A DNA stretch of 64,000 nucleotides from Streptomyces lydicus (GCF_000717345.1 NZ_JNZA01000032.1:1-64000), one strand, 5' to 3'. Positions 49,320 to 58,327 are shown, counted from the stretch's first letter. Numbers and translations: made by a program. The notes: generated by a model not told the origin, from the sequence alone.

Positions 49320-51620
49320 TCAGTGCTCCTTGACCAGCTCGGCGTACGCGCCCCCGGCGGCGACCAGGTCCTCGTGCCGGCCTCGTTCGACGACCACGCC
49401 GTGGTCGAGGACCACGATCTCGTCGCTGTCGCGGACGGTGCTCAGCCGGTGGGCGATGACGACGCAGGCGCAGCCGCGCCGCCGCAGGTTGTCCATAATG
49501 ATCTGTTCGGTCCGGGCGTCCAGGGCGCTGGTGACCTCGTCGAGGACCAGGATGCTGGGGCGCCGGACCAGGGCGCGGGCGATCTCCAGTCGCTGCCGCT
49601 GTCCGCCGGAGAAGTTGCGGCCGTCCTGCTCGACGCGGCTGTAAATGCCGTCGGGACGCCGGGCTATGACGTCGTCGTAGAGCGCGGCGTCCTTCAGGGC
49701 GGTGATGACCGCGTCGTCCGGGATCGAGGGGTCCCACAGCGCCACGTTGTCGCGGACGGTGCCCTCGAAGAGGAAGACGTCCTGGTCAACGAAGGACACC
49801 GAGGCGGCGAGCGCGCTGCGGGAGAGGTCCTCCAGGCGCCGGCCGTCGATGCGGATGGTGCCTTCCCAGGGGCTGTAGAGGCCGGAGATCAGCCGGGAGA
49901 CGGTGGATTTGCCGCTGCCGGAGCCGCCGACGAGGGCCACCTGCCGGCCGGGGCCGACGGTCAGCGAGAAGCCGCTGAGCAGCGGTTTGTCCAGCGGGCT
50001 GTAGCCGAAGGTGAGGTCCTCCAGCGTCACGTGGCCCTTGAGCCGGCGGGTGTCGGCGTCCGAGCCGGGGCGGGCGTAGAGACTGTCGGCGGGGAAGGAC
50101 TCGACGTCCTTGAGGCGGGCCACGTCGGCGGCGAAGTCCTGGATTCGGCCGGCGACGCCGTTGAGCCGGGTCAGCGGCGCGGTGAAGCGGGTCACCAGCG
50201 CCTGGAAGGCGACCAGCAGGCCGATGGATATGTGGCCCTCGACCGCCCGCATGCCGCCGATCCACAGGATCAGCGCGCTGTTGAGGGTCGCGAGGGTGGG
50301 GGCGACCACGGCCAGCCAGGCGCTCGGAACGCCGAGCCGCTGCTGTACCTCCAGCGTGGTGGCGTGCTGGCCGGCCCAGCGGCGGAAGTAGCCGTTCTCC
50401 CCGCCGGTGGCCTTCATCGTCTCGATGAGCTGGAGGCCGGTGTAGGCGGTGTTGGTCAGCCGGGCGCTGTCCGCCCGCAGCTTCGCCGTGTGGGTGGCGC
50501 GCAGCCGCACCACGATGCGCATCGCGACGACGTTGAGCAGCGCGATGCCCACGCCGATGACGGTCAGTTGGGGGTCGTAGCTCCACAGCAGGAAGGCGTA
50601 GAGGACGACGACGATGCCGTCGACGCCCGCCGCGGCCAGGTCGCGGGCCAGGGTTTCGGCGACCGCGTCGTTGGACTGCAGCCGCTGGACGAGGTCGGCC
50701 GGGCTGCGCTGGGCGAAGAAGGTGACCGGGAGTCTGAGCAGGTGGCGCAGGAAGCGGGCGCTGGTCAGGGTGGAGGAGATGATCCGGCCGCGCAGCAGGT
50801 TGGCCTGTTGCAGCCCGGTCAGTACGGCGGTCAGCGCGACCATCGCGGCCATCGACGCGAAGAGCGGCCCCAGCAGCGACGTCTGGTTGCCGATCAGGAA
50901 CATGTCGATGTACGTACGGCTCAGCGCGGGCACCGCGGCGCCGACCGCGACCAGCAGCAGGCTGGCGAGCAGGGCGGCGAGCAGGGTGCCGGTGGTGCCG
51001 CGCATCCGGGCGGGCACCGCGCTCAGCACGCCGGGCTTGCGGCCGCCCTTGCGGAAGCTCTCGGACGGCTCGAAGACCAGCGCGACACCGGTGAAGCTGG
51101 TGTCGAAGTCCTCCGTCGGGACGAAGCGGCGGCCCTTGTCGGGGTCGTTGATGTACACGCCGCGGCGGCCGAAGCGGCGGCCGGTGCCGTCGTAGACGAC
51201 GTAGTGGTTGAACTCCCAGAAGAGGATGGCGGGGGCCTGCACCTCGGCGAGCGCGGCCGGTTCCATCTGCATGCCCTTGGCCTGGAGCCCGTAACTGCGG
51301 GCGGCCTTGAGCAGGTTGCTGGCGCGCGAGCCGTCGCGGGAGACGCCGCAGGCGATCCGCAGCTCCTCCAGCGGCACATGGCGCCCGAAGTGGGCGAGCA
51401 CCATGGCCAGGGAGGCGGCGCCGCACTCCACGGCCTCCATCTGGAGGACGGTGGGGGTGCGGACGGTCCTGGCCTTCTTGGGCTTGGGGGCGGGCGGCGC
51501 GGCACGGCGGGTGCGGCGGGCGCCGGGCGCGGGCTCGGGGCGGTGGCGGCCGCGGCCGGGCGGCGGCAGCTGCGCCTGCGGGGCCGCGGAGTCGTTCGGT
51601 GCGGTCACGGCAGCAGCCAA
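49320..51620 (-). CDS. C39-peptidase ABC exporter (NHLM-type, processes double-glycine leaders)
   Basis: This 766-aa protein has a Pro/Arg-rich start and then a C39 cysteine peptidase with Cys66 (QMEAVECGAASLAMVL), His139 (FNHYVVYDG) and Asp159 (YINDPDKG). Six membrane helices and an ATPase (LVGGSGSGKSTVSRLISG, NFSGGQRQRLEIARAL, ILVLDEVTSALD) follow. All catalytic residues are present, so it should cut leaders after Gly-Gly and export the core. Its start overlaps the adaptor gene by 16 bases. The precursor lies at 52613. Confidence 0.92.
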   Translation of the reverse strand: MAAAVTAPNDSAAPQAQLPPPGRGRHRPEPAPGARRTRRAAPPAPKPKKARTVRTPTVLQMEAVECGAASLAMVLAHFGRHVPLEELRIACGVSRDGSRASNLLKAARSYGLQAKGMQMEPAALAEVQAPAILFWEFNHYVVYDGTGRRFGRRGVYINDPDKGRRFVPTEDFDTSFTGVALVFEPSESFRKGGRKPGVLSAVPARMRGTTGTLLAALLASLLLVAVGAAVPALSRTYIDMFLIGNQTSLLGPLFASMAAMVALTAVLTGLQQANLLRGRIISSTLTSARFLRHLLRLPVTFFAQRSPADLVQRLQSNDAVAETLARDLAAAGVDGIVVVLYAFLLWSYDPQLTVIGVGIALLNVVAMRIVVRLRATHTAKLRADSARLTNTAYTGLQLIETMKATGGENGYFRRWAGQHATTLEVQQRLGVPSAWLAVVAPTLATLNSALILWIGGMRAVEGHISIGLLVAFQALVTRFTAPLTRLNGVAGRIQDFAADVARLKDVESFPADSLYARPGSDADTRRLKGHVTLEDLTFGYSPLDKPLLSGFSLTVGPGRQVALVGGSGSGKSTVSRLISGLYSPWEGTIRIDGRRLEDLSRSALAASVSFVDQDVFLFEGTVRDNVALWDPSIPDDAVITALKDAALYDDVIARRPDGIYSRVEQDGRNFSGGQRQRLEIARALVRRPSILVLDEVTSALDARTEQIIMDNLRRRGCACVVIAHRLSTVRDSDEIVVLDHGVVVERGRHEDLVAAGGAYAELVKEH

Positions 51621-52411
51621 TCGATCGGGTGCTGCGCGGCCAGGTGGACGGCGCCGCTGGCCAGCGTCATGGAGTCGACGGCGTAGGGCGGGCCGCCGGA
51701 GGTCGACCAGGCGTAGCCGGACTTGTTGTGCGGCGCCGGTTCGAGTTGCACCAGGACCGCGACGGGCGGCCCGGACTTCGAGAACTGCTCACCGAGCTGG
51801 CTGCTGCCGAGGTAGGCGCCGATCCGCTGGCGGGTCTGGGCGGTGCGGCCGACGGCCTTAACCCGCCCGCGCAGCACGCCGTACTGCTGGCTGGGCACGG
51901 ACTGCACGGTGAGGTCGACCGAGCCGCCCACGGGGACGCTGGCGCCGTTGTCGGCGGGGACGTACAGGGTCGCGGTCAGCGGGTCGCCGCGGTGCGCGAC
52001 GCGCTCGACGGAGGCGACGTCCGCGCCGGTCGTGACGACGGATCCGATGGTGGCGACCATGGTGGTCAGCCGGCCGGCGGCGAGGCTGCGCACGACGGTG
52101 GTGCCCCGGTCGGTCCGGACCCTGAGCAGCGGGGTGTTGGCGGCCACCCGCTGGCCCTCTTCGGCGAGGACGGCGGTGACCTGGCCCGCGACGGGGCTCT
52201 GCAGGATGTAGCTGCCCTGGCCGTGGGTGAGGATGCCGGGGGCGTTGAGCGTGGAGGAGACGGTGCCGGTCACCGCCCAGAAGGACGCGCCGATCAGCAC
52301 GGCGACCGTGACGATCAGTACGAGCCAGCCCTGGGGGCGGGCGAAGCGCACCGGAAGATCCATTTCCTCCGGCGACTGCAGCTTGGAAAGGGCCTGTTGA
52401 CGGAACTGCAC
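51605..52411 (-). CDS. HlyD-family adaptor of the peptide exporter
   Basis: This 268-aa protein has a short cytoplasmic start (MQFRQQALSKLQSPEEMDLP), one membrane helix (WLVLIVTVAVLIGASFWAV) and a lipoyl/barrel-type extracytoplasmic part with SPVAGQVTAVLAEEGQRV and AVGRTAQTRQRIGAYLG. It matches the secretion-protein component of NHLM bacteriocin systems, with a shorter hairpin than Gram-negative HlyD. The start is GTG with GGGAAG upstream. It lies between the peptide gene (202-base gap with a hairpin) and the C39 exporter, with which it overlaps. Confidence 0.88.
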   Translation of the reverse strand: MQFRQQALSKLQSPEEMDLPVRFARPQGWLVLIVTVAVLIGASFWAVTGTVSSTLNAPGILTHGQGSYILQSPVAGQVTAVLAEEGQRVAANTPLLRVRTDRGTTVVRSLAAGRLTTMVATIGSVVTTGADVASVERVAHRGDPLTATLYVPADNGASVPVGGSVDLTVQSVPSQQYGVLRGRVKAVGRTAQTRQRIGAYLGSSQLGEQFSKSGPPVAVLVQLEPAPHNKSGYAWSTSGGPPYAVDSMTLASGAVHLAAQHPIDWLLP

Positions 52412-52527
52412 GACACTCTTCCCTCAACTGCAACGATCTGTCAGGACACCGCGGACGGGGCGGCTCGCCCCGGTTGCCGCGGTGGAGCCGAGCCTACGGC
52501 GGCCTGTCCGGGGCTCGGCAGCCGGGT

Positions 52528-52564
52528 GCCCCGGAACCCGGCGAAGGCCAGGCGGTTCCGGGGC
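52528..52564 (-). terminator. Hairpin between peptide gene and exporter genes
   Basis: An 11-base perfect stem, GCCCCGGAACC (52528-52538) and GGTTCCGGGGC (52554-52564), with a 15-base loop lies downstream of the peptide stop and upstream of the adaptor gene. It could be a partial terminator that lets more peptide than exporter mRNA accumulate. No U-run is present. Confidence 0.6.
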
Positions 52565-52612
52565 AGCCGGCCGGCATGTCGGCAAGGAGGGGATGCCGAC
52601 CTGCCGTGGGTC

Positions 52613-52825
52613 TCAGAGACCGGCGACGAGGCCCGTGACCTGGCCGGTGTTGACGCCGGTCAGACCCTCGACGGTGCCGGTGACGGTGCCCAGGGTGCCG
52701 CCGACGTTGAGGCCGGTGGCGCCGTCAACGGTGGAGGTGGCGGTGCCGGCCAGGTTGCCCACGAGGCCGCCGGCCACGTTGTCGAGCTCGCTGTCAGCGA
52801 TTTCCTGGGTCTGAATCTCGCGCAT
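52613..52825 (-). CDS. Double-glycine-leader precursor peptide
   Basis: The 70-aa peptide starts MREIQTQEIADSELDNVAGG, a typical leader (acidic, Leu-x-Asn/Asp-Val-x-Gly-Gly) with Gly19-Gly20 at the cut site. The 50-residue core has 13 Gly, 11 Thr and 8 Val, no Cys, no aromatic, no Lys or Arg, and net charge -2. Gly recurs every three or four residues at core positions 23, 26, 30, 34, 37, 41, 45 and 49, a glycine-zipper pattern. AAAGGA lies six bases before the ATG. The adjacent C39 exporter should process it. Without Cys it cannot be a lanthipeptide. Confidence 0.82.
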   Translation of the reverse strand: MREIQTQEIADSELDNVAGGLVGNLAGTATSTVDGATGLNVGGTLGTVTGTVEGLTGVNTGQVTGLVAGL

Positions 52826-53588
52826 GGTGATTCCTTTCGGATACATATCTCAAAATAGCTGCGACCGAGTCGCCCGGCAGGGCGGTCCGGCCGCGGCAGC
52901 GGTCGCCGGGACCCTCAAGACTGAGAACCCCAGTGCGACTTCCGCGGTGTGAAGGATCAAAGCATGCAGGCCCGTTGCCCTGCTAATCGGACAACCGTCG
53001 ATCCGGGTGTCATCGCACCATTGAATTACGTGTCGTGCACGCACATCCATGAATCGGTGGCAGCTTCTTCACAACTTCTTCGGTTTCACTTCCACCAAAG
53101 CGTCCCGGCCACCTTCGGCGAACTGGACATTCCCGCACCAAACCGATGAGGCGCAGGTCAGCAGGGGGAACCGTCTCCGACAGCCGTGCCCTGACTGAGC
53201 ATTCGATGTGGAGGTTTTTTGAAGGCCGTCAATTTTTACGGCACCGATTCACCCGATGGCCGGAAGATCGGCGCGCCCGCTACCCGACGCCCTTCATCGA
53301 ATGTTGCGGGAGCTTTGCGCGAGTTTTAACCGCGCCCGATTCATCCGAAGTTCCCGGGGCGGTATTACACGCCGTGCACACCTTGCAGGGAATGATCAGC
53401 ACTAACCGTGCGTCTTTCCGAAGCAATCGGATCGACCGGCCCGAGAACGGACATAACCGCATAACGGCACGGCTTCCGACTCGGCGGAAATAGGTGATTT
53501 ACCGCCGGTACCACCCCCGGTGGCAGCCGTCCCCCGGCTGGGGCACCGTGAAAGAGACCTGGGCCGGCGCACCGGGAAGGAGCCGCAC
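52826..53588. other. Long A+T-richer intergenic region upstream of the peptide gene
   Basis: These 763 bases separate the peptide gene and the divergent PHP gene. Parts, notably 53200-53260 and 53390-53500, are much less GC-rich than the flanks, and the frames here lack coding bias. A promoter for the peptide operon must lie here, but I cannot place it. I see no strong repeat. Confidence 0.5.
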
Positions 53589-54620
53589 GTGGAGCCCGTC
53601 GAGGCGCTGGAGCGGATCGCCTTCCTGCTGGAGCGGCAGGGGGCGGAGACCTATCGCGTACAGGCGTTCCGTACGGCCGCCGCGGCGATCCGGGAGCTGT
53701 CCGACGACGAGCTGCGCGGGCGCGCCGAGGACGGCACCCTCACCCGCCTCAAGGGGCTCGGCCCCAAAACCACCCGGGTGGTCGAAGAGGCGTTCGCGGG
53801 AGTGCGCCCGGTGTATCTGGCCCGCCTGGAGGACGAGGCGGGCGGGCCGCTGGTCGACGGAGAGCAGGGGCAGCGGCTGCGGCGGGCGCTGCGCGGGGAC
53901 TGCCACACGCACTCGGACTGGTCGGACGGCGGCAGCCCGGTCGAGGAGATGGCCAGGACCGCCCGCGACCTCGGCCACGCCTGGTGCGTGCTGACCGACC
54001 ACTCCCCCCGCCTCACCGTCGCCCGCGGGCTGTCCGCCGACCGGCTGCGGGAGCAGCTGGCGCTGGTCGCCGAGGTGAACGAAGCGCTGGCGCCGTTCCG
54101 GCTGTTAACCGGGATCGAGTGCGACATCCTCGACGACGGCACGCTCGACCAGGAGCCGGAGCTGCTGGACCGGCTCGACGTGGTGGTGGCCTCGGTGCAC
54201 TCCAAACTGCGGATGGACAAGGGCCCGATGACGCGGCGGATGCTCGCCGCGGTGCGCAACCCGCTGGTGGACGTGCTCGGGCACTGCACCGGACGGCTGC
54301 TCACCCGCAAACCGCGCCCCGAGTCGCAGTTCGACGCCGACGAGGTGTTCGCGGCCTGCGCGGAGCACCGCACCGCGGTGGAGATCAACTGCCGCCCGGA
54401 GCGGCTGGACCCCCCGCGCCGGCTGCTGCGCCGTGCCCTGGACGCGGGCTGCCTGTTCTCCATCGACACCGACGCCCATGCGCCGGGCCAGCTGGACTGG
54501 CAGTTCTACGGCTGCGCCCGCGCCGAGGAGTGCGGCGTCCCTGCGGAGCGGGTCATCAATACCTGGACGGAGCGCCAGCTGGCCACCTGGACCCGTACGG
54601 GCCGCACCCCGCACGGCTGA
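53589..54620 (+). CDS. PHP-domain protein with helix-hairpin-helix start (PolX-like)
   Basis: This 343-aa protein begins with a PolX-type helical segment (EALERIAFLLERQGAETYRV, QAFRTAAAAI) and helix-hairpin-helix (LKGLGPKTTRVVEEAF). A PHP metallo-phosphoesterase domain follows: DCHTHSDWSDGG, VLTDHSPRL, GIECDIL, VVVASVHSKLRM, EINCRPERLD and SIDTDAHAPGQLDW. It corresponds to bacterial PolX without the polymerase core, so an exonuclease or phosphoesterase role in DNA repair is likely. The GTG at 53589 has GGAAGGAG six bases upstream. Codon 173 is TTA, implying bldA dependence. Confidence 0.87.
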   Translation: MEPVEALERIAFLLERQGAETYRVQAFRTAAAAIRELSDDELRGRAEDGTLTRLKGLGPKTTRVVEEAFAGVRPVYLARLEDEAGGPLVDGEQGQRLRRALRGDCHTHSDWSDGGSPVEEMARTARDLGHAWCVLTDHSPRLTVARGLSADRLREQLALVAEVNEALAPFRLLTGIECDILDDGTLDQEPELLDRLDVVVASVHSKLRMDKGPMTRRMLAAVRNPLVDVLGHCTGRLLTRKPRPESQFDADEVFAACAEHRTAVEINCRPERLDPPRRLLRRALDAGCLFSIDTDAHAPGQLDWQFYGCARAEECGVPAERVINTWTERQLATWTRTGRTPHG

Positions 54621-54631
54621 GCCCGGACCGG

Positions 54632-55984
54632 TCAGCCGGCGGACGGCGCGGGCGCGGCCGGTGCCGTCGCCGGGGTGAGCCGCAGCGCGGCGACGTGCGC
54701 CACGACCACGGCGACGATGACCAGCGGCATGACGGTCAGTCCGTTGCTGCCCATCAGCAGCGTGGCCAGCAGCACCGAGGTCATCGGCAGTCTGAGCATC
54801 GCCGCCCCCAGCGCGCCGACGCCCATCGCGAAGCCCGCGGTGAGCGACAGTCCGGGCAGGTGGGACAGGATGACCCCGCCGGCCGCGCCGAGGAACAGCG
54901 CCGGGAAGATCGGGCCGCCCCGGAAGGCGCTGAGCGACGCACAGTAGGCCAGGCCCTTGCACACCACGAGGAGCAGCAGCGCCCCCACCGAGTAGCCGGC
55001 GCTGTCCCGGAACAGCGACCCGAGCGCCGACTGCCCCGAGTAGAGCATCTCGGTCGCGGGCTTGCCGGTGGCCAGGGCGAACCCGGCCGCCAGCGCCCCG
55101 ACCACCAGGCCCATCGCCACCGTCATCGGCACCCGGTGCCGCCCCACCCGCTCCTTCAGCAGCAGCGAGAGCCGCCGTACGCCGCCCCCGAAGCAGGCCG
55201 CGGCCAGCCCGATGACCAGCGCCCAGCCGAACTCCGAGAGCGTCGGTCCGGAGGCCCTGGGGATGTCGTGCAGCGCGAGCGAGTACGTACCGAGTCCGGT
55301 CCAGTCCCCCAGCCCGGTGAAGATCAGCGCGCCGACGCCGGACGCGAGCAGGCCGGGCAGCAGCAGCGCGCCCAGCATCGGGCCGACCGGCGCCGCCACC
55401 TCCATCAGCAGGAACGCGCCCAGCAGCGGGGAGCCGAGCAGCGCGCTGACCGCCGCGAAGCTGCCGGCGGCCGCCACCGCGGCGACGGTCCGCTCCGGCA
55501 GGCCCCGGCCCACCAGCCGTGCGGCGCCCGCGGACAGCCCGCCGCCGAGCGCGATCAGCGGCGCCTCCGGCCCGAGCACCGCACCGAAGCTGAGGGAGGC
55601 CAGGGCCGCGAGGACGATGCCGGGGAGCGCGGAGAGTGCGGGCGCGCCGCCGAGCGCCAGCCCGTCGGCCGGCTCATGGCCGCCGTGGCCCGGCAGGTGG
55701 CGGACCGTCAGCCCGACCAGCAGGCCGGCCACCACCAGCATCGGCACCGGCCACCACCACGGCGTCCCGGCGAAGCCCAGCGCCCGGGGCAGCGCTTGCA
55801 TGATCAGCGGTTCCAGTTCGTGCACCAGCGCCAGAAAGCCGAACGCCACCGCGCAGACCGGGACGCCGATCACCGCCGCGATCAGCAGCAGCTTCAGATA
55901 GCCGCGGGTGCGGGCCGGCGCGTAGGGGTCCTGGGGCACACCGGGAGGTGTCCCGCCGCCCGGGCCGGTGGGGCCGACCGCCAT
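54632..55984 (-). CDS. ClC-family chloride channel/transporter
   Basis: This 450-aa membrane protein has about eleven hydrophobic segments and ClC selectivity motifs in degenerate form: LGPEAPLIALGGGLSAGAAR (GxExP), SFAAVSALLGSPLLGAF and LSAFRGGPIFPALFLGAAGG. The last contains the canonical GGxIFPALFLGAAxG. It probably exchanges or conducts chloride or fluoride in the inner membrane. GGCGAGG precedes the ATG. It is convergent with the PHP gene, 11 bases apart. Confidence 0.85.
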   Translation of the reverse strand: MAVGPTGPGGGTPPGVPQDPYAPARTRGYLKLLLIAAVIGVPVCAVAFGFLALVHELEPLIMQALPRALGFAGTPWWWPVPMLVVAGLLVGLTVRHLPGHGGHEPADGLALGGAPALSALPGIVLAALASLSFGAVLGPEAPLIALGGGLSAGAARLVGRGLPERTVAAVAAAGSFAAVSALLGSPLLGAFLLMEVAAPVGPMLGALLLPGLLASGVGALIFTGLGDWTGLGTYSLALHDIPRASGPTLSEFGWALVIGLAAACFGGGVRRLSLLLKERVGRHRVPMTVAMGLVVGALAAGFALATGKPATEMLYSGQSALGSLFRDSAGYSVGALLLLVVCKGLAYCASLSAFRGGPIFPALFLGAAGGVILSHLPGLSLTAGFAMGVGALGAAMLRLPMTSVLLATLLMGSNGLTVMPLVIVAVVVAHVAALRLTPATAPAAPAPSAG

Positions 55985-56078
55985 CGCCTCGCCTCCTCGC
56001 CGCCGCCACGAGGAGCGTGCCACGGCCGGACCCGGCCGGTGCGCAGGACGCGGTCCGCGCCACCCGAACGCCGTCGCG

Positions 56079-56987
56079 TCACCCCTGCGGGGCCGCCGCC
56101 TCCCGCAGCGCGGCCAGCACCGGGCGGAACAGCGGATGGTCCTCGGCTCCCCGGCGTACCGCGGCGAACACCCGGCGGGTGGGCGCGACTCCGTCGACGG
56201 GCCGGACCACCACTCCCGTGAGGTCCACGTCGCGCAGCGCCGAGCGCGGCACGAGCGCCACGCCCGCCGCGGCCGAGGCGAGGGCGACGACCGCGCGGAA
56301 GTCGTCGGAGGAGTGCTCCAGCCGCGGCTGGAAGCCGGCGTTCTCGCAGGCCAGGACGACCACGTCATGGCAGGGGTTGCCGGGGTAGGGGCCGATCCAG
56401 AGGTCGTCGGCGAGCGCGGCGACCGCTACCTGAGGCGTCGCGGCGAGCCGGTGCCCGGTGGGCAGGACCGCGTCGAACGGCTCCGCGTAGAGCGGGACGC
56501 GGGTCAGCCGGGGGTCGTCCGCGCGGGGCGCGCCCCGGTATTCGACGGCCACCGCCACATCGACCTGCCGGTCGAGGACCATCCGCAGGCTGGCGTCGCC
56601 CTCGGCGTCCTGGACGCGGACCCGGATGCCGGGCGCGGAACGGGCGAGCGCGGTGAGCGCGGGCGCGACCACCAGGCCGATGCCGGTGGCGAAGGCCGCG
56701 ACGGTGACCGTGCCGGCCTCGCCCGAGCCGTAGGCGGCGAGCTCGGACTCGGCGCGTTCCAGCTGGGCGAGGACGGCGTTGGCGTGGGTGAGCAGGATGT
56801 CGCCCGCGGCGGTCAGCCGCACACCGCGGGCGCTGCGGTCGACGAGGCGGTGCCCGGTCTCCTGCTCCAGCGCCGCCAGCTGCTGGGAGACCGCTGACGG
56901 CGTGAGGTAGAGCGCGGCGGCCGCGGCGGTGACCGTGCGGTGGTCGGCCACCGCACGGAGGATGTGCAGCCGGCGTGCTTCGATCAT
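56079..56987 (-). CDS. LysR-family transcriptional regulator
   Basis: This 302-aa protein starts MIEARRLHILRAVADHRTVT with helix-turn-helix AAAAALYLTPSAVSQQLAAL, then an effector-binding domain with TVTVAAFATGIGLVVAPALT and DLWIGPYPGNPCHDVVV. It sits 35 bases after kbl on the same strand, so it may be co-transcribed with the tdh-kbl unit and might control it. LysR genes are more often divergent from their target, which weakens that idea. The ATG at 56987 fits family starts. Confidence 0.9.
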   Translation of the reverse strand: MIEARRLHILRAVADHRTVTAAAAALYLTPSAVSQQLAALEQETGHRLVDRSARGVRLTAAGDILLTHANAVLAQLERAESELAAYGSGEAGTVTVAAFATGIGLVVAPALTALARSAPGIRVRVQDAEGDASLRMVLDRQVDVAVAVEYRGAPRADDPRLTRVPLYAEPFDAVLPTGHRLAATPQVAVAALADDLWIGPYPGNPCHDVVVLACENAGFQPRLEHSSDDFRAVVALASAAAGVALVPRSALRDVDLTGVVVRPVDGVAPTRRVFAAVRRGAEDHPLFRPVLAALREAAAPQG

Positions 56988-57022
56988 GTGGCTATTTTCG
57001 CAGGCCGGCCGCGCGGGTGGCG

Positions 57023-58285
57023 TCACCCCGCGGCGGCGGCCCCCGTCTCGGCCGCCATGGCGGTCCGCGCGGCCACGAAGGCGTCCACCGCGCGGTTGAC
57101 GTCCTCGGTGGAGTGCGCGGCCGACAGCTGGACGCGGATCCGCGCCTGGCCCTGCGGGACGACCGGGTAGGAGAAACCGATGACGTACACCCCGCGCTCC
57201 AGGAGCAGCTCCGCCATGCGGGCCGCCTCGGCCGCGTCGCCGATCATGACGGGGGCGATGGCGTGGTCGCCGGGGAGGACGTCGAAGCCCTCCGCGGTCA
57301 TCCGGGAGCGGAACAGCGCGGTGTTGGCCTGCAGCCGCTCGCGCAGCTCGCCGGCCGACTCCAGCAGGTCGAGCACCTTCAGCGAGGCGGCGGCGATCAC
57401 CGGGGCGAGCGAGTTGGAGAAGAGGTACGGGCGCGAGCGCTGGCGCAGCAGGGCGACGATCTCGGCGCGGGCCGCGACGTAGCCGCCGGAGGCGCCGCCG
57501 AGGGCCTTGCCGAGGGTGCCGGTGATGATGTCGACGCGGTCCATGACGCCGTGCAGCTCGGGGGTGCCGCGGCCGCCGGGGCCGACGAAGCCGACCGCGT
57601 GTGAGTCGTCGACCATCACCATCGCGCCGTGGCGGTCGGCCAGATCGCAGATCTCGTCCAGGGGTGCCACGTAGCCGTCCATCGAGAAGACGCCGTCGGT
57701 GACGATCAGGGTGCGGCCGGCGCCCCCTTCGGTGGCCTCCTTCAACTGGCGTTCCAGGTCGGCCATGTCGCGGTTGGCGTAGCGGTAGCGGCGAGCCTTG
57801 GACAGCCGGATGCCGTCGATGATGGACGCGTGGTTGAGGGCGTCGGAGATCACCGCGTCGTCCGGGCCGAGCAGGGTCTCGAAGACGCCGCCGTTGGCGT
57901 CGAAGCAGGAGGAGTACAGGATGGTGTCCTCCTGGCCGAGGAACCCGGAGATCCGCTGCTCCAGCTCCTTGTGGACCTCCTGGGTGCCGCAGATGAAGCG
58001 GACCGAGGCGAGGCCGTAGCCCCAGCGGTCGAGCGCCTCGTGGGCGGCGGCGACGACCTCGGGGTGGTCGGCGAGGCCGAGGTAGTTGTTGGCGCAGAAG
58101 TTGAGGACCTCGCCGGGGCTGCTCTCCCCCGCCTCTCGGCTTCGCTCGAGCAGGGGAGACCCCATCGCGGTGACCGCGACGGTGGCGGACTGCGGGGTGC
58201 TGATGACGCGCTCGGGCTTGTGCAGGCCGGCGGCGCGGATCTCGTCGAGGGTGGTGCGCAGTTCGTCACGCACGGCGTCAAACAT
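57023..58285 (-). CDS. kbl: Glycine C-acetyltransferase (2-amino-3-ketobutyrate CoA ligase)
   Basis: This 420-aa PLP enzyme splits 2-amino-3-ketobutyrate with CoA into glycine and acetyl-CoA, the second step of threonine breakdown. Motifs are [68 protein letters not shown] and the PLP lysine in [15 protein letters not shown]. Compared with the usual 398-400 residues, an extra segment of about 20 residues ([17 protein letters not shown]) lies near residue 40, encoded by an interspersed repeat. It follows tdh by 42 bases. Confidence 0.92.
   Translation of the reverse strand: MFDAVRDELRTTLDEIRAAGLHKPERVISTPQSATVAVTAMGSPLLERSREAGESSPGEVLNFCANNYLGLADHPEVVAAAHEALDRWGYGLASVRFICGTQEVHKELEQRISGFLGQEDTILYSSCFDANGGVFETLLGPDDAVISDALNHASIIDGIRLSKARRYRYANRDMADLERQLKEATEGGAGRTLIVTDGVFSMDGYVAPLDEICDLADRHGAMVMVDDSHAVGFVGPGGRGTPELHGVMDRVDIITGTLGKALGGASGGYVAARAEIVALLRQRSRPYLFSNSLAPVIAAASLKVLDLLESAGELRERLQANTALFRSRMTAEGFDVLPGDHAIAPVMIGDAAEAARMAELLLERGVYVIGFSYPVVPQGQARIRVQLSAAHSTEDVNRAVDAFVAARTAMAAETGAAAAG
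58121..58164. repeat. Interspersed Streptomyces-type palindromic repeat inside kbl
   Basis: The stretch contains TCTCCCCC...CTCTCGGCTTCGCTCGAG...GGGGAGACCCC, with outer arms TCTCCCC/GGGGAGA around a CTCGGCTTCGCTCGAG core. I recognise this core as a repeat seen often between Streptomyces genes. Here it is read in frame and adds about 17-20 residues to Kbl. Confidence 0.7.
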
Positions 58286-58327
58286 GGGGTGCTCCTTGGG
58301 TGGCGGTAGGGCGAACCGAGCCGGGAA

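Noticed and set aside
46310..49333. 1007-codon plus-strand open frame
   Set aside because: It is antisense to the NHLM-type ABC gene, which has clear Walker and membrane motifs. The antisense product is low-complexity.
49035..51686. 883-codon plus-strand open frame
   Set aside because: It is antisense to the C39 exporter, whose catalytic residues are intact.
52613..52825. Lanthipeptide precursor
   Set aside because: The leader is similar to those annotated as type A2 lantipeptides, but the core has no cysteine and no lanthionine synthetase gene is nearby.
53146..53493. Possible 115-aa plus-strand gene in the A+T-rich gap
   Set aside because: Codon third positions show no GC bias, no ribosome binding site is evident, and the product shows no family features.
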